NCBI GenBank assembly: GCA_016745075.1
Contig: JADGDD010000001.1
Location: 993,125 to 1,057,124 of the forward strand
DNA length: 64,000 bases
From: Planctomycetota bacterium
GTDB lineage: Bacteria; Planctomycetota; UBA11346
Reading direction: 5' to 3'
Translations under genes and position numbers: made by a program
Notes under the pieces: generated by a model
The model's database searches: none
The model's input: the letters and a program-made list of their open reading frames with translations, nothing else
What the model was told of the DNA's origin: nothing
Shown here: positions 9,404 through 17,509 of the stretch, piece after piece
Layout: every line of letters starts with the position of its first letter
Position numbering within the stretch: position 1 is the first letter of the stretch

Positions 9404-10132
9404 ATGCTCGACCATTCAAGCCCCCTCCCCCTACATGCACAAGCTGAACAATGGCTGCGCTCTTTCATTTCTGAACCACCACAAAATCATGGAGGCCTAT
9501 TACCTGATGAAGTTGCCCTTGCGAAACGTTTAAGCATTAGCAGAAACACTCTACGCGCAGCCATTACACGCTTAGTCAATGATGGCTTACTTGAACGAAA
9601 ACGAGGGGTTGGCACACGGATTTTACCGCCTCGAACAGCTACTGGCCTAGGAAAATGGGAAAGCTTTAGTCGAGAAATGGCTGCTAAAGGCGTACAAGTT
9701 GAAAACTTCCACATTGAAGCTCGATGGGAGAAAGCTGAAGAACACATTGCACAAAAGCTACAGATAGCAAACGAGAGCACCGTTCTCCACCTCACCCGCC
9801 TACGCGGTTATGATGACAGTCCGGTGGTGCTATTCGAATCATGGTTTCATCCAAATATTCCCTTGAATCCTGATGCTGATTTTCAACAACCACTCTACCA
9901 ACTTATCACTGCACACTGTGATATGGTACCCATGCGTAGTCAGGAAGAAATAACAGCAATTGCAGCAAACCGTATACTCGCAAAAAAGCTACAGGTTCCC
10001 AAAAATAGCCCACTTCTTCGCCGACAACGTTTGGTCACTGATGCTGGCCAACGCCCCATGGAATACGCCGTCAATCATTACCGCAGCGATCGCTTTATCC
10101 ATAGTCTCGATTTGTATCGGAACATATCATGA
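9404..10132 (+). CDS. GntR-family regulator, HutC/UTRA type
   Basis: A 242-residue transcription factor that probably senses a sugar phosphate. The N-terminal winged helix-turn-helix (about 1-75) includes LPDEVALAKRLSISRNTLRAAI and the wing GLLERKRGVGTRI. The rest is a UTRA effector domain ending in an N-H-Y-R-S-D-R-F motif typical of the family. The frame could begin upstream at a GTG, but ATG 9404 leaves the helix-turn-helix intact and sits 4 bp after the preceding stop. The stop overlaps the next start by 4 nt. It is the likely ligand of the palindromes at 8674 and 11205. Confidence 0.88.
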   Translation: MLDHSSPLPLHAQAEQWLRSFISEPPQNHGGLLPDEVALAKRLSISRNTLRAAITRLVNDGLLERKRGVGTRILPPRTATGLGKWESFSREMAAKGVQVENFHIEARWEKAEEHIAQKLQIANESTVLHLTRLRGYDDSPVVLFESWFHPNIPLNPDADFQQPLYQLITAHCDMVPMRSQEEITAIAANRILAKKLQVPKNSPLLRRQRLVTDAGQRPMEYAVNHYRSDRFIHSLDLYRNIS

Positions 10133-11157
10133 ACGTCTTTATTGGTACTGACAGCGGCGCAACAACCTCCAAAACGGGTGGCGTTTGGGCCGACGGTAGT
10201 GTTATTTCAACAGAGCTCGCACAAAGCAATACTTGTGCTGCCGATGGTACGGAGGCTGTCATACAGGGCTGGGTTGCAGGAGCGAAAAAATTCCTCCAAC
10301 GTAATCAACTGAGCTGGGGTCAAGTAATGGGCTTTGGCTTAGCTCTACCCGGTCCCTATTTGCAGTACGGAATTCTTGGCCCTTCTGCTAATTTACCCAA
10401 GAATTTTGCGGGCTGGAATTTCTATGAAGATTATAAACAAGCATTACAAAAAGAAGCTGGACGAGAGATTTCACTCGTCGTAGGCAATGATGGACGCTAC
10501 GGCGGCATTGCTGAAGCAAGAGCTCTCCGCACAACTCCACACGACCGTAGCACTGTCTTAATGCTGGCTCCCGGTAGTGGGCTTGGGTGCTCATTCATCA
10601 AAGAAGATGGCCTCCCTCTAGAGGGCGATATGCTTTCTGGCACCGAACTCGCCCATACCCCTGCACCTCTACATCTCTTAAACATACCGGCTTTACGCTG
10701 TGGTTGTGGTCGTGACTGGGGTTGTTACGAAGCCTACACTTCTATTTCAGGACTAACACAACTCTTGGACATTTACCTACCCAAACATCCTGGTCATATT
10801 TTAGAACAACAAGAAAATACAAAGACTAGCTGTCTTGCCTTGCGTGATCTTGCTCAAGAAGGTGATGCTTTAGCTCTTGATATTTTTAACTGCCAAGCAC
10901 GTGCTGTCGGATACCTTGTAGCAACTATGGCACGAGTTTTTGACCCCACCCATATCGTCATTGGTGGTGGTCTCATGGATCCAGCATCAACGACAAAAGT
11001 ATTTCGAGAGCAATACCTCCACGTATTATGGGAAACTGCCAAGCCGTACTTAGACACTCCGCAACGAGCAAACATTCAGGTACACCCCGCAAGCCTCGGA
11101 GAACTCTCGCAAGCTATTGGTGCAGCCCTAATGGCCCTCCTTAAAAATACTGAATAA
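10129..11157 (+). CDS. ROK-family sugar kinase
   Basis: A 342-residue ATP-dependent sugar kinase. The N-terminal phosphate-1 loop is GTDSGATTSKT (about 6-16), a phosphate-2-like segment reads APGSGLGCSF, and the ROK zinc cluster follows as RCGCGRDWGCYEAY (about 185-198). The C-terminus has VIGGGL, the adenosine-contact motif. The start overlaps the regulator stop (ATGA). With two isomerases nearby it would phosphorylate a hexose such as mannose, fructose or glucose before isomerisation; the actual sugar is not readable. Confidence 0.87.
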   Translation: MNVFIGTDSGATTSKTGGVWADGSVISTELAQSNTCAADGTEAVIQGWVAGAKKFLQRNQLSWGQVMGFGLALPGPYLQYGILGPSANLPKNFAGWNFYEDYKQALQKEAGREISLVVGNDGRYGGIAEARALRTTPHDRSTVLMLAPGSGLGCSFIKEDGLPLEGDMLSGTELAHTPAPLHLLNIPALRCGCGRDWGCYEAYTSISGLTQLLDIYLPKHPGHILEQQENTKTSCLALRDLAQEGDALALDIFNCQARAVGYLVATMARVFDPTHIVIGGGLMDPASTTKVFREQYLHVLWETAKPYLDTPQRANIQVHPASLGELSQAIGAALMALLKNTE

Positions 11158-11204
11158 AAAAAACCGTACCATTTAATATACACAAAATATTCCCTCTCCG
11201 TTAA

Positions 11205-11217
11205 AATGTTCAAACAT
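11205..11217. promoter_or_regulatory. Second copy of the operator core
   Basis: The 13-mer ATGTTCAAACATA is the exact reverse complement of TATGTTTGAACAT, the centre of the 34-bp palindrome at 8674-8707. It lies 25 bp before the next start codon, inside an AT-rich gap of 85 bp, suggesting a second promoter under the same regulator. The outer arms are not conserved. Confidence 0.5.
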
Positions 11218-11242
11218 ACAAATATATAAAAGGTTCTTAAAC

Positions 11243-13015
11243 ATGCACACGTCACACTACGACCTTTTCCCCACCATTCAGGTACAAGGATATGAAACAT
11301 CCTGCGTCTGTGGCTGGGAGGCTATAGCAATACAACTGCAACACAGTCTTGCTCAAACACAGAAACAACAGAATGCTTCTATTTGTATTGAGTGTTATAC
11401 TGGCGTAGATGTTTTACATCTACAAAAAGAATTACAAAAAAACTTAGCAGTAGACATCTGCCTTAACAGCGAACAAGCCCTGCGTGAAGAAACATATATC
11501 AATACGCTTTCACAACCATTCTTAGGCGGCGATGATCCCATATTTGGCTGGCTGAGCAATCTACGCCTGCCACAATTATTTGCAGAAGACAAAGTACAAG
11601 ATCTCCGTAAGCAGCTACAGAGTGATGGTATAAAACTCATTGTTGGTCTTGGTGCCAGTCATATATGTCCACATCCAGATATTTTGATTTATGCCGATAT
11701 GCCGCGTTGGGAAGGACAACTCCGTTATCGTCGTAATGAGGCCGCCAACATTGGTACGAACAATCATACAACAGCTGCACATCTACAATATAAACGAGCG
11801 TTCTTTAATGATTGGCGCATCTGTGATCAATGGAAGAAAGGATTGATCGCCAAGTGGGATTTTGTATTAGACACCGTTCATAACGACACACCCAAATTAG
11901 TTACTGGTGATGCTGTCCGCGCTGGCCTAGAACAAGCCGTTACTCAACCATTTCGTGTTGTTCCTTTTTTTGACCCCGCACCATGGGGTGGACAATGGAT
12001 GAAAGAGTATTGCGGTCTAAATCCTGAAGCTGATAATTATGGCTGGTGTTTTGATTGTGTACCCGAAGAAAATAGCTTGTTATTACAATTTGGTGCAGAC
12101 ACCATTGAAATACCATCTATCAATCTTGTTTTTGACCAAAGTGTACCACTGCTTGGTGAACATGTACACGCCCGCTTTGGCGATGAGTTTCCTATTCGTT
12201 TTGATTTCTTAGATACGATGGCTGGTGGCCACCTCTCTTTTCAAGTACATCCACTCACCGAATATATTCAAAACCATTTTGGCATGCACTATACACAAGA
12301 CGAAAGTTATTACATATTAGATTGTGGTGATGATGCCACTGTTTATCTCGGCACTAAAACAGGAGCAAGTCCAGATGACATGCGTGCCGATTTAGAAGCT
12401 GCACAACGCGGTGAAAAACGTTTTGATGATGAACGTTTTGTTAATCAATGGCCAGCAAAAAAACATGACCACTTTCTTATTCCTGCTGGCACCTGCCATT
12501 GCTCTGGTGCAAATAGCATGGTATTAGAAATTAGCGCAACACCCTATATTTTCACCTTCAAAATGTGGGACTGGGATCGGCTAGGCCTAGATGGCAAACC
12601 ACGGCCTATCAATATAGACCGTGGTATGGATAATGTTGATTTTTCACGCGACACCGAATGGACACAGGAACACCTTATCAACCAATTTGAAGCAATAAAC
12701 GAAGGCACAGGTTGGCGAGAAGAACGTACTGGTCTACATGAACGTGAATTTATAGAAACGCGCAGACATTGGTTTACAGAAACGGTGCCGCATAATACTG
12801 ATGGTGGCGTACATGTCTTGAATCTCGTTGAAGGTGCTGAAATTATTGTTGAAAGCCCAACACAGGCCTTTGCCCCATTTATCGTTCACTATGCTGAAAC
12901 TTTTATTGTACCTGCTGCAATTGGTGCGTACACCATTCGACCATATGGACCAAGTATTGGCCAAGAATGCGCCACCATGAAAGCTTTCGTACGTACCACA
13001 TTACCCAGAAAGTAA
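11243..13015 (+). CDS. Class I phosphomannose-isomerase-like protein with N-terminal extension
   Basis: A 590-residue protein. The C-terminal half is a type I mannose-6-phosphate isomerase-like double cupin: FQVHPLTEYIQNHFG (about 333-347) holds the metal His and a later FLIPAGTCHCSG segment is a second metal strand. The N-terminal ~240 residues resemble an uridine-kinase-like alpha/beta fold without a P-loop GKS/T, so it is probably not a working kinase. Proteins of this length and order are usually annotated as class I mannose-6-phosphate isomerase. An AAAGG site precedes the ATG, as does the operator core. It would feed mannose-6-phosphate into fructose-6-phosphate, acting next to the ROK kinase. 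Confidence 0.68.
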   Translation: MHTSHYDLFPTIQVQGYETSCVCGWEAIAIQLQHSLAQTQKQQNASICIECYTGVDVLHLQKELQKNLAVDICLNSEQALREETYINTLSQPFLGGDDPIFGWLSNLRLPQLFAEDKVQDLRKQLQSDGIKLIVGLGASHICPHPDILIYADMPRWEGQLRYRRNEAANIGTNNHTTAAHLQYKRAFFNDWRICDQWKKGLIAKWDFVLDTVHNDTPKLVTGDAVRAGLEQAVTQPFRVVPFFDPAPWGGQWMKEYCGLNPEADNYGWCFDCVPEENSLLLQFGADTIEIPSINLVFDQSVPLLGEHVHARFGDEFPIRFDFLDTMAGGHLSFQVHPLTEYIQNHFGMHYTQDESYYILDCGDDATVYLGTKTGASPDDMRADLEAAQRGEKRFDDERFVNQWPAKKHDHFLIPAGTCHCSGANSMVLEISATPYIFTFKMWDWDRLGLDGKPRPINIDRGMDNVDFSRDTEWTQEHLINQFEAINEGTGWREERTGLHEREFIETRRHWFTETVPHNTDGGVHVLNLVEGAEIIVESPTQAFAPFIVHYAETFIVPAAIGAYTIRPYGPSIGQECATMKAFVRTTLPRK

Positions 13016-13018
13016 ATT

Positions 13019-13786
13019 ATGTTTACCCATGGACTCGACATACATCCAAGAAGTACACCACTTGGCTTTACCTACGGCCCTAAATGCTTTGGGCCAACAC
13101 CAGAACTACGCACACTTGATGCGATACGGACATCGTTACGAAACCCCAACTGTGATGGCCCTGATCTTGTATATGCCATCGCTATGGATGTAGGTCGCCC
13201 AGAACACCGTGAAGATTTACTCAAGAGACAGCTCTTATTTGGAGTAGTTACTTATGCCGCTGGACAAATTGGTCATGAGCCTATACGCAGCCAAGGGCAT
13301 ATACATGCTCTTTCTCCCTCTTGCGGCTATTCAACAGCTGAAGTCTATGAGATATGGAGCGGGCGCGCTATCATTCTTATGCAAGAAAGCGCCAAAGACC
13401 AACCAGGCCGCTGCTTTGCCGTAAGTGCCCAGCCTGGTGAGGTTGTTGTTGTGCCACCAAACTGGGCGCACGCGACCATTAGCGCCGATCCAACCCAACC
13501 ACTCACCTTCGGTGCGTGGTGTGTACGTGACTATGGGTTTGATTATACGGATGTGCGCGCACATGGTGGTCTTGCTTATTTTCCGGAACTGAAAGACGGG
13601 CATATTTGTTGGCATGCAAACCCACGTTATGAACACAGTATATTGAGAGAAAAATCACCAGAACATTATCATCAGTTTGGTCTTGAAAATAACATATCCA
13701 TTTATGAGCAATACTGCCAGAACAACCAGCTCTTTGATTTTGTTCCACAACCAAATCTTCATAATTGGGATGGGTTCACCCCCTAG
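13019..13786 (+). CDS. Second cupin-type glucose-6-phosphate isomerase
   Basis: A 255-residue relative of the first cupin isomerase but longer at both ends. Metal residues appear in RSQGHIHAL (about 91-99) with Glu in TAEVYEIWSG (about 106-115), then VPPNWAHATIS carries the last His. It starts 3 bp after the preceding stop, so the two are cotranscribed. The presence of two divergent paralogues in one cluster suggests different sugar phosphates rather than redundancy. Confidence 0.78.
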   Translation: MFTHGLDIHPRSTPLGFTYGPKCFGPTPELRTLDAIRTSLRNPNCDGPDLVYAIAMDVGRPEHREDLLKRQLLFGVVTYAAGQIGHEPIRSQGHIHALSPSCGYSTAEVYEIWSGRAIILMQESAKDQPGRCFAVSAQPGEVVVVPPNWAHATISADPTQPLTFGAWCVRDYGFDYTDVRAHGGLAYFPELKDGHICWHANPRYEHSILREKSPEHYHQFGLENNISIYEQYCQNNQLFDFVPQPNLHNWDGFTP

Positions 13787-13834
13787 TGCTCGATAAACTG
13801 ATGGACAACTTAGACTCCGCACTACTATTTCTCC

Positions 13835-14638
13835 ATGTTACGTTTTTTTATCAGTGATAGAGTCGTTCTGACCGTTATTTTTATCAACACCATAGCCTTG
13901 TTTGCCCGCGGTTTTTTTAATGAAACAGAGCTCATCAGCCAGGCTTTATTTGCTATTGAATATGCCTGTACCGCCTATTTCTTATGTGAGATCCTTGCTA
14001 AAACGTCCTATTTGGGCTGGAAAAAATATTGGGGGATTACTGGTAATCGTTTTGATTTCTTTATCATTTTAGTCAGCCTGCCCACCCTTGCCATACCCTT
14101 TTGCGGAACAAATCAGTCTTCTGTTGTACAAATACTACGCGCTTCTCGTCTCCTCAGATTTATTCGGCTATTTCGTTATGTACCAAATGGTGAACATCTC
14201 TTAAACGGTATTTTGCGTGCGCTCAAAGCATCCATCGGTGTCTTTTTAGCCCTTTTTCTCTACAATGTCCTCTTAGCGTTTTTCGCCTCGGTATTGTTTA
14301 AGGAAAGTTCACCAGAACATTTTGGCAACCCCCTGCTCTCTCTGTATACAATCTTCAAGGTATTTACCGTAGAAGGCTGGTATGAAATACCAGATCACAT
14401 TGCCGCAGCCTCTGGTATGTGGATGGGCGTACTTGCACGTGCATATTTTGTTTTCACTGTTGCGACTGCTGGCTTACTCGGCCTCTCTCTAGCAAACGCC
14501 ATTTTTGTTGATGAAATGATTCTCGACAACACCAAAGAACTAGAAGATGATGTAGCTGCTATGCGTGAGCAACTCGCTTCTATGGAAGCAAAAATAGATC
14601 AATTGCTGGCTCCTGATGCGACTTGCTCAAAACAATAG
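13835..14638 (+). CDS. Voltage-gated sodium-channel-like (BacNav) protein
   Basis: A 267-residue six-helix channel subunit that would form a homotetramer in the inner membrane. S1-S3 are hydrophobic, and S4 carries spaced arginines (ASRLLRFIRLFRYV, about 110-123). The pore loop reads FTVEGWYEI (about 184-192), aligning with the TLESW selectivity filter of NaChBac/NavAb; here Leu-Glu-Ser-Trp becomes Val-Glu-Gly-Trp. S6 is followed by an acidic coiled coil (about 230-260), the usual tetramerising tail. No Shine-Dalgarno is obvious. The family call is good; ion selectivity is uncertain because the filter differs. Confidence 0.83.
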   Translation: MLRFFISDRVVLTVIFINTIALFARGFFNETELISQALFAIEYACTAYFLCEILAKTSYLGWKKYWGITGNRFDFFIILVSLPTLAIPFCGTNQSSVVQILRASRLLRFIRLFRYVPNGEHLLNGILRALKASIGVFLALFLYNVLLAFFASVLFKESSPEHFGNPLLSLYTIFKVFTVEGWYEIPDHIAAASGMWMGVLARAYFVFTVATAGLLGLSLANAIFVDEMILDNTKELEDDVAAMREQLASMEAKIDQLLAPDATCSKQ

Positions 14639-14656
14639 TACAAACACACTTCTAGC

Positions 14657-15085
14657 ATGAATGAAAAAGGCAAGCTTCTTGGGATTGATTATGGCCGTGC
14701 GCGTATCGGCATTGCCGTATCAGACCCACTTGGCATTAGCACCAGCCCGATTGGTTTTATTCCACGCGAAAGTGATAAGAAAGCAGTTCTCTTAGTCCTT
14801 GCCCTAGCTCAACAACATGAGGTGCGTGGCATTGTTATTGGGCTGCCTCTTCACGTGAGTGGTGATGTGGGAGAAAGTGCCCGTTGGGTCCGCAGTTTTA
14901 TCGCTTTAATTCAATCACAATCGCCTCTGCCTATCTATGAAATGGACGAACGCTACAGTAGCGCAGAAGCAGAAGAATCTCTACGTAATGAAGGTAAATG
15001 GCCAGTTGATCCCGGTGTTTTAGACGCAAAGTCTGCTGCCGTTATTCTGCGTCGTTACCTTGATGGTGAGCAAAACATTTCATAA
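14657..15085 (+). CDS. ruvX: Holliday junction resolvase-like protein RuvX/YqgF
   Basis: A 142-residue RNase H-fold protein of the YqgF family, linked to pre-16S rRNA processing and sometimes called RuvX. The hallmark N-terminus is LLGIDYGRARIGIAVSDP (about 7-24) with the first catalytic Asp, then VIGLPLHVSGDVGESA (about 67-82), then DERYSSAEAE (about 98-107) and an alanine-rich end with a final Asp. Length is typical. It closes a plus-strand run and is followed by a terminator. Confidence 0.93.
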   Translation: MNEKGKLLGIDYGRARIGIAVSDPLGISTSPIGFIPRESDKKAVLLVLALAQQHEVRGIVIGLPLHVSGDVGESARWVRSFIALIQSQSPLPIYEMDERYSSAEAEESLRNEGKWPVDPGVLDAKSAAVILRRYLDGEQNIS

Positions 15086-15093
15086 AACTCATT

Positions 15094-15127
15094 AAAAAAG
15101 GTGCGACACAACTGCCGCACCTTTTTC
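15094..15127. terminator. Bidirectional hairpin terminator
   Basis: A 7-bp stem AGGTGCG/CGCACCT (15099-15105 with 15116-15122) is flanked by an A-run on the left and a T-run on the right. It can therefore end both the plus-strand ruvX unit and the minus-strand cluster that converges on it. Confidence 0.82.
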
Positions 15128-15146
15128 TAATTGAAACACAGGTCAC

Positions 15147-17495
15147 TTATTTAAGTTTTTTACCCAGAATCCGTTCGTCACCGTAAAGCCAGACTTGACC
15201 GTCTGCACTGACGGTGATGCCGTCTGGGTCACGCATGTTGAGACTTTCTGTTGAAAGCTGACGAACAGAAACGGCGTTACCACCACGGAAGTCGAGAATT
15301 TGTAGATCACGACGGCTGGTATCACAAACGTAGAGCAAGCCCTGACGATCACAGCCCATGCTGACCGGTCGGTAAAATTGACATTGGCTTTTGCCTTTGC
15401 CGCCAGCATTCGTTACATGCACAACATCATTCAAATCGGTAATGTTAAATTTAATAATCTCATACTTATCGTCATCGTAGACATACAAAGCCTTCATATC
15501 TGGGCTAATTGCAATAAGAGACGGTTCATCCATTTCATCTGCATCACGACCACGATTAAAGCGACCAAATTGAGCTTCAAAACGGCCTTCCTTATCAAAG
15601 ACACTGACACGATGTAATTTCTCGTCCACAACCCATGTGCGGCCTTTTTCATCCATGGTTAAACAGCTTGGACGTTGAAATTGGCCATTGTTTTTACCTC
15701 TCTGGCCAAAAACAATTGGCGATGCCTTCAGATCATTCAGATTAAAACGGACAACCGCATACTGCCTGACATCAATTGCAGATAAGGCAGAACCATCAGG
15801 CGTAACCGCAATAGCAGTTGGTGTAGACTGGAATGGACCACCAGCCCTCTCTAAACCACCAAAAGAGGCAACGTACCAGCCTTCTTGGTCATGCATATGA
15901 ATGGTGCTATTTGAGCGATCAAGACCAAATAAACGGCCCTGAGCATCAGCTACACACTGTGTATACCTCCATAAAAGAGGTCCACGCATACCAGCAAATG
16001 CTCCCTTTTTTGTATACCGAACAGTTAACTGCTCTCGTGGAAAAGTAACCAAAATGGTACCAAGCGCGTCTGATGTAATAGAACTTGGTTCACCAATACG
16101 ATCTAACATGCCTGTGGATGTGACTGAAACAACACGTGCTGCAACAGATCCAGTCTTACCATTCAGGTAGAGGCTACTCCCATCACCATTGAGCACCAAA
16201 AGGCCATTATTATGCCATGCACAATCAATAAGGCGACCTTCACCAGAAATTCTCCATGTTTTAAGACGGCGGTGAAAGCGGTTAAAACGATGGATTTGAC
16301 GCGTTTCAGCATCAAGCGCATACAAGATACCTTGTGGGTCAACCGCTAAACGGTTCAAGCCAACAAATCCATCACCTTCACGACCTTCAAAACCAAGAGT
16401 TGCTCGGAAGCGACCATCCTCCTCCATGACTTTAATACCACCACCGCGTTGGTCTGCAATATAGACCGTTCCGTCTGGCGCTATAACCATATCTGTTGGT
16501 GCTGCAAAAGCTCCAAAACTACGAACCAATTGGCCTTTTTCATTAACAATTAACACGGTGCGTTGGTCACCATCTAACACATACACACTGCTACCACGAG
16601 TCGCAACAACCAGAGGATTACGCAAACCAGATTCTTCTGCTACAACAAATTGTTTGCGGCTTCCCCAGCCAGAACTCACTCTCATAATTTTCTTAGTACG
16701 GTCATCAATACACATCCATGTACCACCGTCCGTTCTGTGAATAAATCTTGGGGCAAATTCTTCTTCATCACCAAAACTGGCAATTGGCGATAAAGTTCGC
16801 TCACGCCAGCGTTCTCCCAAAGCAGTTGCTTCTACTGGTATCGTCACTCGTAAATGTTGACCACCTGCATCATAAATATCTGCTTGAATAGCCGCCTTCA
16901 TTTCTTTCCCTGGAGCAGTCCAGAATGCAGTAGTTCCACCAGTAGTTTGTGACCAAAGACGGCCGTTGTATCCGGCTTGGGTACCAGCACTTCCGCCAAT
17001 CAATGTCCAGCGAATGGCAAGCGGTCCACCTTCCGGATCTTCTACAGGAATACGAATACGAGCAGTTTTTTGAATTTCAGCACGGACAGGAACAATCGCT
17101 CCGGTAAGTACCGGTGGAGAGTCTGGGCTCGCTTCACTCGGCATAGGAACAACATCATTCCCTTGTTTAATGGCCGCATCTTTCTTCAACCATGTAACCT
17201 TGGCATTCACTTCGCCATTGCTGACTTTGAGCACCAAAGCTTTTGCAATTAATTGAGGTTTTTCAGTGTGCACCTCTCCTGTAAGCGGATGTTTAATTAA
17301 CGCACCTGGGCCATAAATACCAACCATAGTATCAGTACGAACATCTGCTACGACATCAAATTGAGCAACAACGGTCTGCGCACCAACTTGTTTCACTTCC
17401 CCTAAAGGCAAGTCAGCGGCAGCAATAGATGATGCACAGAGGACAACAAGGCATAGGTGACAAATTACATTGCATAGATGCATAAATGATCTCAT
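15147..17495 (-). CDS. Exported NHL-repeat beta-propeller protein
   Basis: A 782-residue protein with a signal peptide (about 1-27, ending IAAAD). An N-terminal beta-rich region of about 230 residues is followed by many NHL-type repeats with recurrent 'G-x-V/L-Y-V/I-A-D/L-D' strands (for example DGTVYIADQRGGG and QGLLYVCDTSRRD), predicting two propellers. NHL propellers usually bind proteins or polymers. It is the last gene of the minus-strand cluster, 14 bp after the membrane kinase, so it may be the periplasmic ligand sensor or partner of that kinase. No catalytic motif is visible. Confidence 0.75.
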   Translation of the reverse strand: MRSFMHLCNVICHLCLVVLCASSIAAADLPLGEVKQVGAQTVVAQFDVVADVRTDTMVGIYGPGALIKHPLTGEVHTEKPQLIAKALVLKVSNGEVNAKVTWLKKDAAIKQGNDVVPMPSEASPDSPPVLTGAIVPVRAEIQKTARIRIPVEDPEGGPLAIRWTLIGGSAGTQAGYNGRLWSQTTGGTTAFWTAPGKEMKAAIQADIYDAGGQHLRVTIPVEATALGERWRERTLSPIASFGDEEEFAPRFIHRTDGGTWMCIDDRTKKIMRVSSGWGSRKQFVVAEESGLRNPLVVATRGSSVYVLDGDQRTVLIVNEKGQLVRSFGAFAAPTDMVIAPDGTVYIADQRGGGIKVMEEDGRFRATLGFEGREGDGFVGLNRLAVDPQGILYALDAETRQIHRFNRFHRRLKTWRISGEGRLIDCAWHNNGLLVLNGDGSSLYLNGKTGSVAARVVSVTSTGMLDRIGEPSSITSDALGTILVTFPREQLTVRYTKKGAFAGMRGPLLWRYTQCVADAQGRLFGLDRSNSTIHMHDQEGWYVASFGGLERAGGPFQSTPTAIAVTPDGSALSAIDVRQYAVVRFNLNDLKASPIVFGQRGKNNGQFQRPSCLTMDEKGRTWVVDEKLHRVSVFDKEGRFEAQFGRFNRGRDADEMDEPSLIAISPDMKALYVYDDDKYEIIKFNITDLNDVVHVTNAGGKGKSQCQFYRPVSMGCDRQGLLYVCDTSRRDLQILDFRGGNAVSVRQLSTESLNMRDPDGITVSADGQVWLYGDERILGKKLK

Positions 17496-17509
17496 TTCTT
17501 ATTTTATAT

